Shown here piece after piece: positions 1 through 9,275 of a stretch of DNA of 64,000 bases. The stretch lies in NCBI RefSeq assembly GCF_014137995.1, contig NZ_JACGWV010000002.1, positions 434,001 to 498,000 of the forward strand, read 5' to 3'. The notes below the pieces were generated by a model. That model was given only the letters and a program-made list of their open reading frames with translations, searched no databases and had not been told where the DNA came from. How positions within the stretch are numbered: position 1 is the first letter of the stretch; each line of letters begins with the position of its first letter. This DNA is from Promicromonospora sukumoe (GTDB lineage: Bacteria; Actinomycetota; Actinomycetes; Actinomycetales; Cellulomonadaceae). A program made the position numbers and the translations under genes.

Positions 1-765
1 CTTGTACATCACGATGAGGTGCTCGGCGCGCTCGGCGGCCAGGCCCAGGTCGTGCGTGATGAACAGGACGGCCGTGCCGAGCTCGGCGGTCAGGCCCTCC
101 AGGTGGTCCAGGATCTTCTTCTGGACCGTCACGTCGAGCGCGGAGGTCGGCTCGTCCGCGATGAGCAGCTTGGGCCGCGAGGCCAGGCCGATCGCGATGA
201 GCGCGCGCTGGCGCATGCCGCCCGAGAACTCGTGCGGGAACTGACGCGCACGCCGCTCCGCGTCGGGCAGGCCGGCCTCGCCGAGCAGCTCGGCGACGCG
301 CGCGTTGCGCTCCGCCTTGGTGCCCTGGAAGCCGTTGGCGGTCAGGGCCTCCTCGATCTGCGTGCCGATGCGCCACACAGGGTTCAGGTTGGACATCGGG
401 TCCTGGGGAACCAGGCCGATCTCCCGGCCGCGCAGGTCCTCGACCTGCTTGCGCCCCAGCCCGACGAGCTCACGCCCGCCGAACGAGATGGACCCCCCGG
501 TGACCTTGCCGGTACCCGGCAGCAGGTCGATGATCGCGTGCGCCGTCGTGGACTTGCCGGAACCCGACTCCCCCACGATCGCCACGGACTGGCCCGGGTA
601 GACGGTCAGGTCCACGCCGCGGACGGCGTCCACGGTCCCGGCCCCCGTGGTGAACGAGATCTTCAGGTCCTTGATCTCGAGCAGCGGGGTGCTGTCGTCG
701 TGCTTCTCGGCGGGCACCGGGGCATCCTCGGTGGCCCCGTCGGTGAGGGTGATCGTGGTGGTCAT
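1..765 (-). CDS. Peptide ABC transporter ATP-binding protein, 3' end outside the window
   Basis: Cytoplasmic ATPase of a di/oligopeptide importer (DppD/OppD type). The visible 255 residues carry Walker A GESGSGKS at about residues 65-72, an FSGGMRQ signature near 200, Walker B LIADEPT, and the H-loop in FITHDLG. The VPQDPM Q-loop and the spacing are those of peptide importers. The ATG at 765 overlaps the TGA of the upstream permease as ATGA, so translation is coupled. Last visible member of an operon of substrate-binding protein, two permeases and ATPase. It may be a fused double ATPase or be followed by a separate DppF; the window does not show this. The substrate is inferred from family only. 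Confidence 0.93.
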   Translation of the reverse strand, partial: MTTTITLTDGATEDAPVPAEKHDDSTPLLEIKDLKISFTTGAGTVDAVRGVDLTVYPGQSVAIVGESGSGKSTTAHAIIDLLPGTGKVTGGSISFGGRELVGLGRKQVEDLRGREIGLVPQDPMSNLNPVWRIGTQIEEALTANGFQGTKAERNARVAELLGEAGLPDAERRARQFPHEFSGGMRQRALIAIGLASRPKLLIADEPTSALDVTVQKKILDHLEGLTAELGTAVLFITHDLGLAAERAEHLIVMYK

Positions 766-1724
766 CGCTTCCTCGCCTTCGGGTCGAGGGCGTCGCGCAC
801 GACGTCGCCCAGCATGATGAAGCCGAGCACGGTGAAGGCGAGTGCGGCGGCCGGGTAGAACATGATCTCCGGGTTGGTGCGGACCGAGGCACGCCCCGCC
901 GACAGGTCACCGCCCCAGGAGACGGTGGACGGGTCGAGCCCGATGCCGAGGAACGTCAGCGTCGCCTCGGCGACGATGAACGTACCCAGGGCGACCGTGG
1001 CGTACACGATGATCGGCGCCGAGGAGTTGGGCAGGACGTGGCGCCAGAGGATGGCACCGCGGCCCATGCCCAGGGCCTTGGCGGCCGTGACGAACTCGTT
1101 GTTCTTCACGCTCAGCACGGCACCACGGGTGATGCGGGCGATCGTGGTCCAGCCGAAGGAGGCGAGGACGATCGCCACGATGAGCGCGCTGCGCTCGGGG
1201 GCGATGCTCAGGATCACGATCGCGGCCAGGACGAACGGCACGGCGAAGAAGATGTCCGTGATCCGCGACAGGATGGTGTCGGTCCAGCCGCCGTAGTAGC
1301 CCGCGACGGCGCCGATGGCCGTGCCCAGGACGACGACGAAGACCGTGGTCAGCAGGCCGACCAGCACCGACGCCTCGGCCCCGTACAGGGTTCGCGCGTA
1401 GATGTCGCAGCCGTTCTTGTCCGTCCCGAAGGGGTGCGCGCCCGACGGCGGGAGCAGCGAGCTCGCCAGGTCGCACCCGGCACGCGGCAGCTGGTCGGTG
1501 AACAGACCCGGGAAGAGCGCGACCACGATGACGATCACGATCATCGCCGCGGAGATCCAGAACATCGCCCGGTGGCTCATCTCGCGCCACGCCTCGCGCC
1601 ACATGCTCGACGGCGCCTCGTCCACGGACACGGCGTCGACGACTCCGACCTTGACGTCCTCCGGTGCGGCCACGAAGTGGCCCTGGCCCGGACGCGGGGC
1701 CTTGTCGTAGCGGTTCTCAGGCAT
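762..1724 (-). CDS. Peptide ABC transporter permease (DppC-like)
   Basis: Inner-membrane permease of 320 residues. A long cytoplasmic N-terminus (about 50 residues) precedes a first membrane segment (MFWISAAMIVIVIVVALFPG), then an OppC-type periplasmic stretch with PFGTDKNGCDIYART. The C-terminal half holds the transmembrane block with the EAA-type coupling loop (AAKALGMGRGAILWRHVLPN). It starts inside the upstream permease gene (8-bp overlap) and ends in an ATGA overlap with the ATPase, so the three genes are tightly coupled. Length and domain order are normal for the family. Confidence 0.93.
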   Translation of the reverse strand: MPENRYDKAPRPGQGHFVAAPEDVKVGVVDAVSVDEAPSSMWREAWREMSHRAMFWISAAMIVIVIVVALFPGLFTDQLPRAGCDLASSLLPPSGAHPFGTDKNGCDIYARTLYGAEASVLVGLLTTVFVVVLGTAIGAVAGYYGGWTDTILSRITDIFFAVPFVLAAIVILSIAPERSALIVAIVLASFGWTTIARITRGAVLSVKNNEFVTAAKALGMGRGAILWRHVLPNSSAPIIVYATVALGTFIVAEATLTFLGIGLDPSTVSWGGDLSAGRASVRTNPEIMFYPAAALAFTVLGFIMLGDVVRDALDPKARKR

Positions 1725-2643
1725 AACGAATCCTCGGGTCCAGGACTGCGTACAGCAGGTCCACGAGCAGGTTGGCGACGATGTAGATGAGCACGATCAC
1801 GGTCGACAGCGTCACGATCGTGACCGACTCACCGCTGCCGATGGCCCGGAAGAGCGTGCCGCCGACGCCGTTGATGTTGAAGATGCCCTCGACGATGATC
1901 GAGCCGGTCATCAGGTTGCCCAGGTCGATACCGATGAAGGTGACCACGGGGATCAACGAGTTGCGCAGCACGTGCCGGCTGGTCACCTTGTCGCGCGACA
2001 GCCCCTTGGCCCGTGCGGTGCGCACGAAGTCGGCCGTGATGTTCTCGATCACGGAGGTGCGCGTCAGACGCAGGATGTGGGCGAACGAGGTCGTCGCCAG
2101 CACGACCGCGGGCATCAGCAGACTGATGAAGTCAGGATCTCGTCCCGCGGTGACCGGCAGCCAGCCGAGGTTCACGCCGACGACGATCTGCAGCACCAGG
2201 CCGGTGACGAACGTGGGCAGCGCGATGAGCAGCAGGCTCAGCACCAGCACGCTGGAGTCGAAGAGCTTGCCCTTGCGGATGCCGGCCCACAGACCGAAGG
2301 CGATACCGAAGACCGTCTCGATGACGAGCGCCATGATCGCGAGCTGGAACGTGATGGGCAGGGCGTCGGCCACGACCTCGGACACCGGGCGGCCCGTGAA
2401 GGTGTTGCCGAGGTCGAACGTGAAGATGCCCTTGAGGTAGAGCAGGTACTGCACGATGAACGGCTGGTCCAGGTGGAACTGAGCGCGAATCTGCTCCTGC
2501 ACGGCTTCGGGCAGGCCTCGCTCGCCGCCCAGGCCGGCCACGGGGTCGCCAGGACGGAGGAACACCAGGGCGTAGAGCAGCAGTGTGGCGCCGAGGAACA
2601 CAGGGATCACCTGCAGTAGCCGGCGGCCGAGATACCAAAGCAT
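1717..2643 (-). CDS. Peptide ABC transporter permease (DppB-like)
   Basis: 308-residue inner-membrane permease. The first membrane segment begins at residue 9, followed by the family-typical FLRPGDPV motif and a coupling loop RTARAKGLSRDKVTSRHVLRNSLIP. It ends with LLYAVLDPRIRY, the classic DppB C-terminus. It is separated from the upstream binding-protein gene by about 150 bp that contain a strong hairpin, which could lower its expression relative to the binding protein. It forms the translocation pore with the DppC-like subunit. Confidence 0.94.
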   Translation of the reverse strand: MLWYLGRRLLQVIPVFLGATLLLYALVFLRPGDPVAGLGGERGLPEAVQEQIRAQFHLDQPFIVQYLLYLKGIFTFDLGNTFTGRPVSEVVADALPITFQLAIMALVIETVFGIAFGLWAGIRKGKLFDSSVLVLSLLLIALPTFVTGLVLQIVVGVNLGWLPVTAGRDPDFISLLMPAVVLATTSFAHILRLTRTSVIENITADFVRTARAKGLSRDKVTSRHVLRNSLIPVVTFIGIDLGNLMTGSIIVEGIFNINGVGGTLFRAIGSGESVTIVTLSTVIVLIYIVANLLVDLLYAVLDPRIRYA

Positions 2644-2719
2644 CGAGATTTCTCCTTGGGCTGTTTCAGCGAACCATTCTCCCGGACATCTGCCGGGCGA
2701 CTCCCCGCCACACAGTGGA

Positions 2720-2750
2720 AGGCGGGGTACGCAGTGCGCGTACCCCGCCT
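2720..2750. promoter_or_regulatory. Intercistronic hairpin between binding-protein and permease genes
   Basis: A perfect 13-bp inverted repeat (2720-2732 and 2738-2750) with a 5-nt loop lies between the stop of the peptide-binding protein and the start of the DppB-like permease. There is no T-run. Hairpins at this place in ABC operons commonly stabilise the upstream message or partly terminate transcription, giving excess binding protein. That role is inferred from position. Confidence 0.6.
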
Positions 2751-2795
2751 CACCTGGAGCGAAGCGTCACGCCGGAGGTCCGGACGTGACCAGGA

Positions 2796-4421
2796 TCACT
2801 CCGACTTGGTCACCTGGTACAGGATCGGGTCGCTGTCCCAGCCGAACACGACGTTGTCGACGGACTCGGACCAGCCGCCGGTCGCGTTGTTGTACCACAG
2901 CGGGATGCCGGGCAGGTCGTTGAAGAGGATGGTCTCCGCTTCCTTGTAGAGCTCCACCGCCGCGTCGGGGTCCTCCGCGCCGTTGGCCTCCTTCAGCTTC
3001 GCGTCGAACTCCTCGGACGAGTAGCCCATGTCGTTCGAGCCGGCGTTCGTGCCGTAGATCGGGCCGAGGAAGTTGCTCATGGCCGGGTAGTCGGCCTGCC
3101 AGCCACCGCGGAAGAGACCGGGGATCTCCTCGTTGTCACGGGCGTCGAGGAACTCGTCGAACGTCGGGTACGCGTCGAACTCGCAGTCGATGCCGAGCGT
3201 GTCACGGATACCGTTGCAGGTCGGGTCGATCCACGACTGGTGGTCGCTGTCCGCGTTGGACGAGATCAGCAGCGGCTCGTCGCCCCACGGCTCGATGGCC
3301 TCGGCCTCGTCCCAGAGCTTCTTGGCCTCGTCCGGGTTGTAGTCGAGCACCTCGCTGCCCTCGACGTCCTCGCTCCAGCCGTTGATGACGGGAGAGGTGA
3401 AGTCGGAGGCGGGGGTACGCGAACCCGAGAAGACGGTCTCCGTGATCTGGTCACGGTCGATCGCCATGGAGATGGCCTGGCGGCGCATGAGGCCCGCCTC
3501 GCCCTCGAAGCCCTTGACGTACTCGGGCACGTTCATGACCTGGATCACCGCGGCGGGCTGGTTGACCGCACGGTCGCCCAGCTCGTCCTCGAAGGTGCCG
3601 AACGCGGAGGCCGGGACGTTGGTGACGATGTCCAGGTTGCCCGCGAGCAGGTCGTTGTAGGCCGAGTCCTCGTCGGAGTAGGCGACCAGGTCGACCCCAC
3701 CGTTCTGGACCTCGCGCTCACCCGCGTACGACTCGTTCGGGCGGAGCTCGATCAGGGAGTTGTTCTCCCAGGTCTCCAGCACGTACGGGCCGTTGCCGAT
3801 CGGGGCCTTGCCGAAGGCCTCCGGGTCGTCGAAGAACGACTCCGGCAGCGGGTAGAAGGCCGAGTAGCCCAGGCGCAGCGGGAAGTCGGACTCCGGCTGG
3901 TTCAGGGCGACGGTGAAGGTGAGCTCGTCGTCGACGGTGAGGCCACCCTCCTCGATGAGGGAGGTGTTCTCCTCGTAGGAGAAGCCCTGGAAGGGCTCGA
4001 AGAAGTAGCTCAGGTTCTGGGCGTTGTCGAGCGCGGCACCGTAGTCCCAGGCGTTGACGAAGCTCTCGGCGGTCACGGGCGTGCCGTCCGAGAACGTCCA
4101 GCCGTCCTTCAGCGTGATCGTCCAGTTCTGGCTGTCTTCCGACTCGATCGACTCGGCGACCTCGTTGTGCACGACACCCTCGGCGTCGTAGTACACAAGA
4201 CCCGCGAAGACGTTGCTCGTGACCTTGGACCCGAAGGTCTCGTTGGTCATGGTCGGGATGATCGGGTTCTGCGGTTCACCGTTGCCGACAGTCACGATGC
4301 CGGTGCTGGCGCCCTCGGCGTCGCCGGTGTCATCGCCGCCGCCACCGCCGCAAGCGGTCAGCACGAGCGACGAGGCCAGCGCGAATGCGCCGAGCCCCAC
4401 AAGTCGCTTTCGAGGTGTCAC
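2796..4421 (-). CDS. Peptide ABC transporter substrate-binding lipoprotein (SBP family 5)
   Basis: 541 residues. Basic N-terminus, hydrophobic segment and lipobox LTACGG mark a lipoprotein anchored on the outer face of the membrane, followed by an acidic linker. The body has SBP_bac_5 hallmarks: NPIIPTMTNETFGSKV near the start, LKDGWTFSDGTPVTAESF, and a C-terminal DLPGIPLWY. I chose the GTG at 4421 because an AGGAGG lies just upstream (4425-4430) and it places the charged residues directly before the signal segment; a longer reading from 4445 has no support. First gene of the operon, with about 260 bp of leader region upstream. Confidence 0.93.
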   Translation of the reverse strand: MTPRKRLVGLGAFALASSLVLTACGGGGGDDTGDAEGASTGIVTVGNGEPQNPIIPTMTNETFGSKVTSNVFAGLVYYDAEGVVHNEVAESIESEDSQNWTITLKDGWTFSDGTPVTAESFVNAWDYGAALDNAQNLSYFFEPFQGFSYEENTSLIEEGGLTVDDELTFTVALNQPESDFPLRLGYSAFYPLPESFFDDPEAFGKAPIGNGPYVLETWENNSLIELRPNESYAGEREVQNGGVDLVAYSDEDSAYNDLLAGNLDIVTNVPASAFGTFEDELGDRAVNQPAAVIQVMNVPEYVKGFEGEAGLMRRQAISMAIDRDQITETVFSGSRTPASDFTSPVINGWSEDVEGSEVLDYNPDEAKKLWDEAEAIEPWGDEPLLISSNADSDHQSWIDPTCNGIRDTLGIDCEFDAYPTFDEFLDARDNEEIPGLFRGGWQADYPAMSNFLGPIYGTNAGSNDMGYSSEEFDAKLKEANGAEDPDAAVELYKEAETILFNDLPGIPLWYNNATGGWSESVDNVVFGWDSDPILYQVTKSE

Positions 4422-4680
4422 GTGTCCTCCTGGGTAGCAGTACACCCCGGCACGGCGGGTGCCGTCCGGAGCGATGCGGACGCTTCGTTGCGCCCCGTGG
4501 TATCACGGAATAACGTAACCGCTCCCTGGGCGTGCCGATGACCACCACCATGGAAACGCCACCGAGTTGTGACCATCTCGGTATGCACGGGTAACACCAG
4601 GTAACAGTTCTGACCAGGCGGTTCTCACGCCTGTAACACGGGCGCGAAGAGGCCTCCCACCAGGAATTTCACCCGTTGCC
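4422..4680. promoter_or_regulatory. Upstream region of the peptide transporter operon
   Basis: Gene-free stretch between the exporter ATPase (ends 4681) and the peptide-binding lipoprotein (starts 4421), both reading left. It must hold the promoter of the peptide operon. It is less GC-rich than its surroundings around 4500-4640 and repeats GTAACA several times, but I see no convincing -35/-10 pair or operator. Confidence 0.4.
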
Positions 4681-5373
4681 TCAGGCCACCACACGACCGT
4701 CGTGCAGCTCCACCACGCGGTCCGCGCGCGCCATCAGCTCGGGGTCGTGCGTGGAGACGACGGCGGCCACGCCACGCTCGTGCACGACCCTGGCCAGCAG
4801 GTCCATCACCACGGCCGCCGTCCCCGAGTCGAGCTGACCGGTGGGCTCGTCCGCGAGCAGCACCTCCGGCTCGGCCACGAGCGCCCGGGCGATGCCCACC
4901 CGCTGCTGCTGCCCGCCGGAGAGCTCGTACGGCCGCTGCTTCGCGTGCCCGGACAGCCCGACGGCGTCCAGCGCCTCCTCCACCCGCCGCGAACGCTCGG
5001 CCTGCGGGGTGCGCCGCAGGCGCAGCGGCACCTCGACGTTCTCCGCGGCGGACAGCACGGGCACCAGCCCGAACGACTGGAACACGTAGCCGATCCGGTC
5101 CCGCCGGGCGGCGAGCACCGCCTTCTCCCCCAGCGCGGTCAGCTCGGCGTCGCCGAGCCACACGCCGCCCGACGTCGGCCGGTCCAGCCCGCCGAGCAGG
5201 TTCAGCAGCGTCGTCTTGCCCGAGCCGGACGGGCCGCGCACCACGAGCAGCTCGCCCGCCGCGACCTCCAGGGTCGCCTCCGTCAGGGCGCGCACCTCGC
5301 CGGCACCGGTGCCGAACACGCGGGTCAGGCCCTGGGCGCGCAGCACGGTGCGCGCGGGGGTCGTGGTGGTCAT
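4681..5373 (-). CDS. LolD/MacB-type ABC exporter ATPase
   Basis: 230-residue stand-alone ATPase. Walker A GPSGSGKT near residue 43, Q-loop YVFQSF, signature LSGGQQQR, Walker B VLLADEPT, H-loop STHD. The VFQSFGLVPVLSAAENVEVPL block is typical of the LolD/MacB/FtsE group that partners with FtsX-like permeases, and two such permeases lie directly upstream. The ATG at 5373 overlaps the stop of the preceding ATPase as ATGA. Last gene of the four-gene exporter operon. The substrate is unknown; lipoproteins or antimicrobial compounds are usual for the class. Confidence 0.92.
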   Translation of the reverse strand: MTTTTPARTVLRAQGLTRVFGTGAGEVRALTEATLEVAAGELLVVRGPSGSGKTTLLNLLGGLDRPTSGGVWLGDAELTALGEKAVLAARRDRIGYVFQSFGLVPVLSAAENVEVPLRLRRTPQAERSRRVEEALDAVGLSGHAKQRPYELSGGQQQRVGIARALVAEPEVLLADEPTGQLDSGTAAVVMDLLARVVHERGVAAVVSTHDPELMARADRVVELHDGRVVA

Positions 5374-6383
5374 CGGTCCTCCTCGGTCCGGTTCTCGGCG
5401 GTCCGGGTCTCGACAGGCTCGACCAGCGGGGACGGCTCCGCAGTCTGGCCCGGCGCCGCCGGCCACACGCCCACGTGGTCCGGCTCCAGGGCCAGCCGCA
5501 CGCGGTCGCGCAGGTCGAGCGCGTGCACGAACTCCTGCGGGAGCTGCAGCCGGCCGACCCGGTCGACCACCGCGAACTCCTCGGCGACGTGCCGCTCGGC
5601 GCCGTGCTCGTCGACCTCCGTGCGCCGCAGCGTCTCGGTCGACGTGCGGCCGTCGCGGATCTGGACCGTGCGCGCGACATGCTCGGACACCGTCGGGTCG
5701 TGGGTCACGATCAACGTGGTCACGCCCGTCTCGCGGTTCACGCCGCGCAGCGCCTCCAGCACCTCGACCGAGGTGGCCTCGTCGAGCTCGCCGGTGGGCT
5801 CGTCGGCCAGCAGCACGCGCGGGTTGTTGGCCACGGCGACCGCGATGGCGGTGCGCTGCTGCTCGCCGCCCGACATCTCGCCGGGCCGCCGTCCGGCCAC
5901 GTGGCCCACCTCCAGGAGCTCCAGCAGCGCCTCGACCCGGCGCGCGCGCTCCCGCCGCGGCAGGGTGCCGGCGAGCTCCAGGGGCAGCCGCACGTTCTCG
6001 CTCGCCGTGAGGTACGGCAGCAGGTTGCGCGACGTCTGCTGCCAGACGAAGCCGACGGTGGACCGCTGGTACCGCACCCGCTCGGTGTGGCCCATGGTCA
6101 GCAGGTCGGTGCCCGCCACCACCGCGGACCCGCCGGTCGGCGTGTCCAGGCCGGAGAGGATGGTCAGCAGCGTTGACTTGCCGGACCCGGACGCGCCGAC
6201 GACGGCGACGATCTCCCCCGGCTCGACCGTCAGGGTCAGCCCCTGCAGGGCCTGCACCTCGACGCCGTCCGTGGCGAAGATCCGCACCAGGTCGGCGCAG
6301 CGGATCTCGCCGCCGCCCGGCGTCCCCGGCGTACCCGCCGCGGCCGGCGCGCCGCCGTCCGTCAGCTCGATGGTCGTGCTCAT
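5370..6383 (-). CDS. ABC exporter ATPase with C-terminal AbrB-like extension
   Basis: 337 residues, about 100 more than a plain LolD-type ATPase. Residues 25-245 are the nucleotide-binding domain: Walker A GASGSGKST, VGFVWQQTSRNL Q-loop region, signature MSGGEQQR, Walker B VLLADEPT, H-loop IVTHD. The extension contains VDRVGRLQLPQEF and RVRLALEPDHVGVWP, which look like the swapped-hairpin fold of AbrB/SpoVT proteins (inference). The last 20 residues contain LVEPVET, encoded by a dispersed repeat. It follows the FtsX-like permease after 15 bp with a GGGAG ribosome site. Probably forms a heterodimer with the next ATPase. Confidence 0.9.
   Translation of the reverse strand: MSTTIELTDGGAPAAAGTPGTPGGGEIRCADLVRIFATDGVEVQALQGLTLTVEPGEIVAVVGASGSGKSTLLTILSGLDTPTGGSAVVAGTDLLTMGHTERVRYQRSTVGFVWQQTSRNLLPYLTASENVRLPLELAGTLPRRERARRVEALLELLEVGHVAGRRPGEMSGGEQQRTAIAVAVANNPRVLLADEPTGELDEATSVEVLEALRGVNRETGVTTLIVTHDPTVSEHVARTVQIRDGRTSTETLRRTEVDEHGAERHVAEEFAVVDRVGRLQLPQEFVHALDLRDRVRLALEPDHVGVWPAAPGQTAEPSPLVEPVETRTAENRTEEDR
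5407..5430 (+). repeat. Dispersed repeat copy encoding LVEPVET
   Basis: GTCTCGACAGGCTCGACCAGCG sits in the 3' end of the ATPase gene and is read on the minus strand as SPLVEPVETR. A second copy with one base changed in its core lies at 29780-29801 inside glgB, in the opposite orientation. The same peptide is a familiar oddity of high-GC Micrococcales and Nocardioides genomes (from memory), where the repeat lies both in genes and between them. Confidence 0.7.
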
Positions 6384-6398
6384 CGGGTCTCCCTCATG

Positions 6399-9275
6399 TC
6401 AGTCGTTGCTCCCCATCCGGAGCTGGGCGGCGACCTCGCCGCGGCGGCTCAGCGCCGCGGCCACGCCGACCCCGGCCAGCACCACCACCACGAAGCCCGC
6501 GGCCGCCGCCCCCAGCAGCAGCGGGTCGTACTCCGCGTCGGGCTGGGCGGGTCCGCCCGTCAGCGCGGTGACGTCGACGGCGGCCAGCACCAGCTCCGGC
6601 ACGACGACGCCGAGCACGGCGCCCACCCCGAGCGCCACCGCCGCCCAGGGCCCGATCTCCCAGCCGACGAGCCCGCGCCCCTGCCGGGGCGACAGCCCGA
6701 GGGTCTGGAGCACGGCGAGCAGCCGGGCGCGGGCGGGGGCGGCGAGCATCAGCGTCATCACCACGGCCGCCGCGCACAGCAGCCCGGCGAGGAGGACGGC
6801 CAGCACGAAGGCGGCCGCCAGCCCGCCGGAGATGGGCGCGGCGAGCACGGCGTCGGCCTCCTGGTCCGGGTCCTCCAGGACCGACGACGGCAGCAGCCGC
6901 GAGATCTCGGCCGTCACGGCGGCGCGGTCGGCGGTGTCGGTCAGGCCGACGAGCCCGACGCGCGCGTAGGCGTGGTCGCCCGTGGCGGCCTCGAGGCGGT
7001 CGGCGTCGGCCACCACCAGCGCGCGGCCGGCGGGCAGCCCGGGGAGCTCGTCGACGACGTCGACGATCTCGACGGGCACGCTGCCCTCCTGGGTCGCGAG
7101 GGTGACGCCGGTGGTGCCGGGCCCGACGCCGGGACCGGCCGCACCCGGGGTGAGGATCACGGGCAGCGCGGCGTCGCCGGCGCCGCCGTCGTCCCCGCTG
7201 TCGTCGCCGGCCCCGCCGTCCGCCCCCGCGCCCAGGCCGGCCAGCGTCTCGGGGGCGCCCTCGACGTCCTGCTGTGCGACGGCCAGCTCGGCGGCGTCGA
7301 CCGTCCACACCTCGACGCGCGGCGACGACCCGCCGCCCTGGAGCAGCCCGTCGCCGACGTCGCCGACCGGGGTGACGGCGGTGACGCCGTCGATCGCCCC
7401 GATCTGCTCCGTGACCTGCTCGTCGACGACCGGGCCGGAGACGCGCAGGTCCGCGCCTGTGGCACGCCAGGCCTCGCGGACCACGCCGCCCGAGACGGTG
7501 GAGAAGAGCACGGCGGAGGTCGCCGCCACGGCGACGGCCAGCACGAGCGCGATCGCCGGGACGGGGCCGCCCGCGGGGTCGCGGGTGGCGCGGGCGGCGC
7601 CGAGGAACGGAACCAGGTCCCGCCGCGGCGCGAGCGCCCGCTCGGCCGCGAGCGCGAGCCACGGGTAGCCGCGGTAGGCGAGCAGGGTGACCGCGAGGGA
7701 GACCAGCAGGGGTGCCGCGGCCACGAGCGGATCGACGCCGGAGCCACCGTCCGCCCCGGAACCCGCCACGACCCCGCGCGAGAGCAGCAGCCAGGCGGCG
7801 AGCGCCGCGCCCGCGACGACGAGCACCTCCAGCACCCAGCGCACGCGGCTGCGGGAGCGGGGTGCCAGGTCGGCCCGCGTGGTGCGCAGGCCGCCGGGCG
7901 ACGTGGCGAGCGCGAGGGCCGCCGCCGGAGCGAGGCCGGCGGCGAGGGCGAGCGCTACCTGGCCGGCGGTGACGGGGGCGTCGATGCCGGTGGCGGCCGC
8001 GAGCGCGAGGCCGGCGGCGAAGCCTGCGGCCGCGGAGCCCAGCCCGACGACGAGCCCTTCGCCGCCCATGAGCAGGCGGAGCTGTCCGCCGGACGCCCCG
8101 CGGGCGCGCAGCAGGGCGAGCGCCGGCCGCCGTCGGTCGACGACGAGCCGGGCGCCGAGCGCGAGCACGGCGACGGTGGCACCGAGCGGCCCGACGGCGA
8201 GGACGGCGACGATCGCGTCGACGCCGGTGCGCTGCGCGAGCAGGCGTTCCAGGATCTCGCTGAGGCGGCTGTCGGGCCGCAGCTGCATGGGGGCGGGGTC
8301 GTCGGGCCCGGCCGGGACGAGGAACGTCTGGGCGGACTGGCCGTTGACCTGGGACAGGAGGACGGGCACGTCGGCGGCGGTCAAACCGTCGGTGTCCACG
8401 GGGTACCAGACGCGGGTGTCCGCGAACCCGAGGGTGAGCGGCGCGATCATCGCGGGGCTGACGTAGACGGACGCGGTGCCGAGCAGGCCGCGGTTGGGGT
8501 CGGCGATGACGGACGCCCGGGCCCCGAGGCTGTGGTGCAGCCAGTAGTCGGCGTCGGGGTCGCCGGTCTCGAAGATGCCGGTCACGACGAGGGCCGGGTA
8601 GCGCTCGGCCAGACGCACGACGCCTCCGCCGGAGAGCGCGTCGTACCGGCCGCCGACGTCCCAGCCGTACGCGTCGGCGACGGCGCGCGACACGGCCACC
8701 TCGAAGGGCGGCGCCGGGTCGGCGAGCCCCTCACCGGTCTCCTCGTACACGGGGCCCGGCGTCGCCGCGGGCCAGCGGCCCTCGACGAGCTCGCCGTGCT
8801 CGGCCAGGTCCGGGGAGGCGCGCAGGAAGACCTTGGCCTCGGAGAGATCGGACCGCGGCACGGGCTCCGTGAAGGCCGGGTCCGAGGCGGTCACGTGGAA
8901 GTCCGGGGCGCCCATCGCGGAGCGCAGCGGCTCGGGGGTCTCGGCGCGCACCATGTCGAGGTTGGCGAGGAACGGCGCCCAGTCGGGCTCGGGCGGCGTG
9001 CCGGTGAGCCCGTCGGAGTCCGGCCGCATGCCGGGCGGCATCCCGTACGCCGCCCCTGGGACCGCGCCCACAACGGAGATCACGTCCCGCGCCAGGCCGG
9101 AGGCCGACGCGGTCTCGTAGGCGACCTGGTCGGCGTGCATGGTCGCGACCGCGCGGGGCGCCGTCGACAGCACCCCGGCGGCGAGGAACGCGACGACGCC
9201 GAGCGCCGCCGTCGCGCCCCAGGACGTGCGCAGCTGCCGCCGCGCGAGCAGACCCAGCCCGGACAGTGCCCCCAT
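6399..9275 (-). CDS. FtsX-like ABC exporter permease, first of two
   Basis: 958-residue membrane protein with the double FtsX layout: an N-terminal hydrophobic segment after LLARRQLRTSWGATAALG, a large extracytoplasmic domain (about residues 50-330), a membrane block with ALLRARGASGGQLRLLMGGEG (the coupling stretch of FtsX permeases), a second large outer domain, and a C-terminal block with LQTLGLSPRQGRGLVGWEIGP. Its start overlaps the stop of the upstream permease by one base (TGATG). With that permease and the two downstream ATPases it forms a MacB/LolCDE-like exporter. Substrate unknown. Confidence 0.88.
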   Translation of the reverse strand: MGALSGLGLLARRQLRTSWGATAALGVVAFLAAGVLSTAPRAVATMHADQVAYETASASGLARDVISVVGAVPGAAYGMPPGMRPDSDGLTGTPPEPDWAPFLANLDMVRAETPEPLRSAMGAPDFHVTASDPAFTEPVPRSDLSEAKVFLRASPDLAEHGELVEGRWPAATPGPVYEETGEGLADPAPPFEVAVSRAVADAYGWDVGGRYDALSGGGVVRLAERYPALVVTGIFETGDPDADYWLHHSLGARASVIADPNRGLLGTASVYVSPAMIAPLTLGFADTRVWYPVDTDGLTAADVPVLLSQVNGQSAQTFLVPAGPDDPAPMQLRPDSRLSEILERLLAQRTGVDAIVAVLAVGPLGATVAVLALGARLVVDRRRPALALLRARGASGGQLRLLMGGEGLVVGLGSAAAGFAAGLALAAATGIDAPVTAGQVALALAAGLAPAAALALATSPGGLRTTRADLAPRSRSRVRWVLEVLVVAGAALAAWLLLSRGVVAGSGADGGSGVDPLVAAAPLLVSLAVTLLAYRGYPWLALAAERALAPRRDLVPFLGAARATRDPAGGPVPAIALVLAVAVAATSAVLFSTVSGGVVREAWRATGADLRVSGPVVDEQVTEQIGAIDGVTAVTPVGDVGDGLLQGGGSSPRVEVWTVDAAELAVAQQDVEGAPETLAGLGAGADGGAGDDSGDDGGAGDAALPVILTPGAAGPGVGPGTTGVTLATQEGSVPVEIVDVVDELPGLPAGRALVVADADRLEAATGDHAYARVGLVGLTDTADRAAVTAEISRLLPSSVLEDPDQEADAVLAAPISGGLAAAFVLAVLLAGLLCAAAVVMTLMLAAPARARLLAVLQTLGLSPRQGRGLVGWEIGPWAAVALGVGAVLGVVVPELVLAAVDVTALTGGPAQPDAEYDPLLLGAAAAGFVVVVLAGVGVAAALSRRGEVAAQLRMGSND

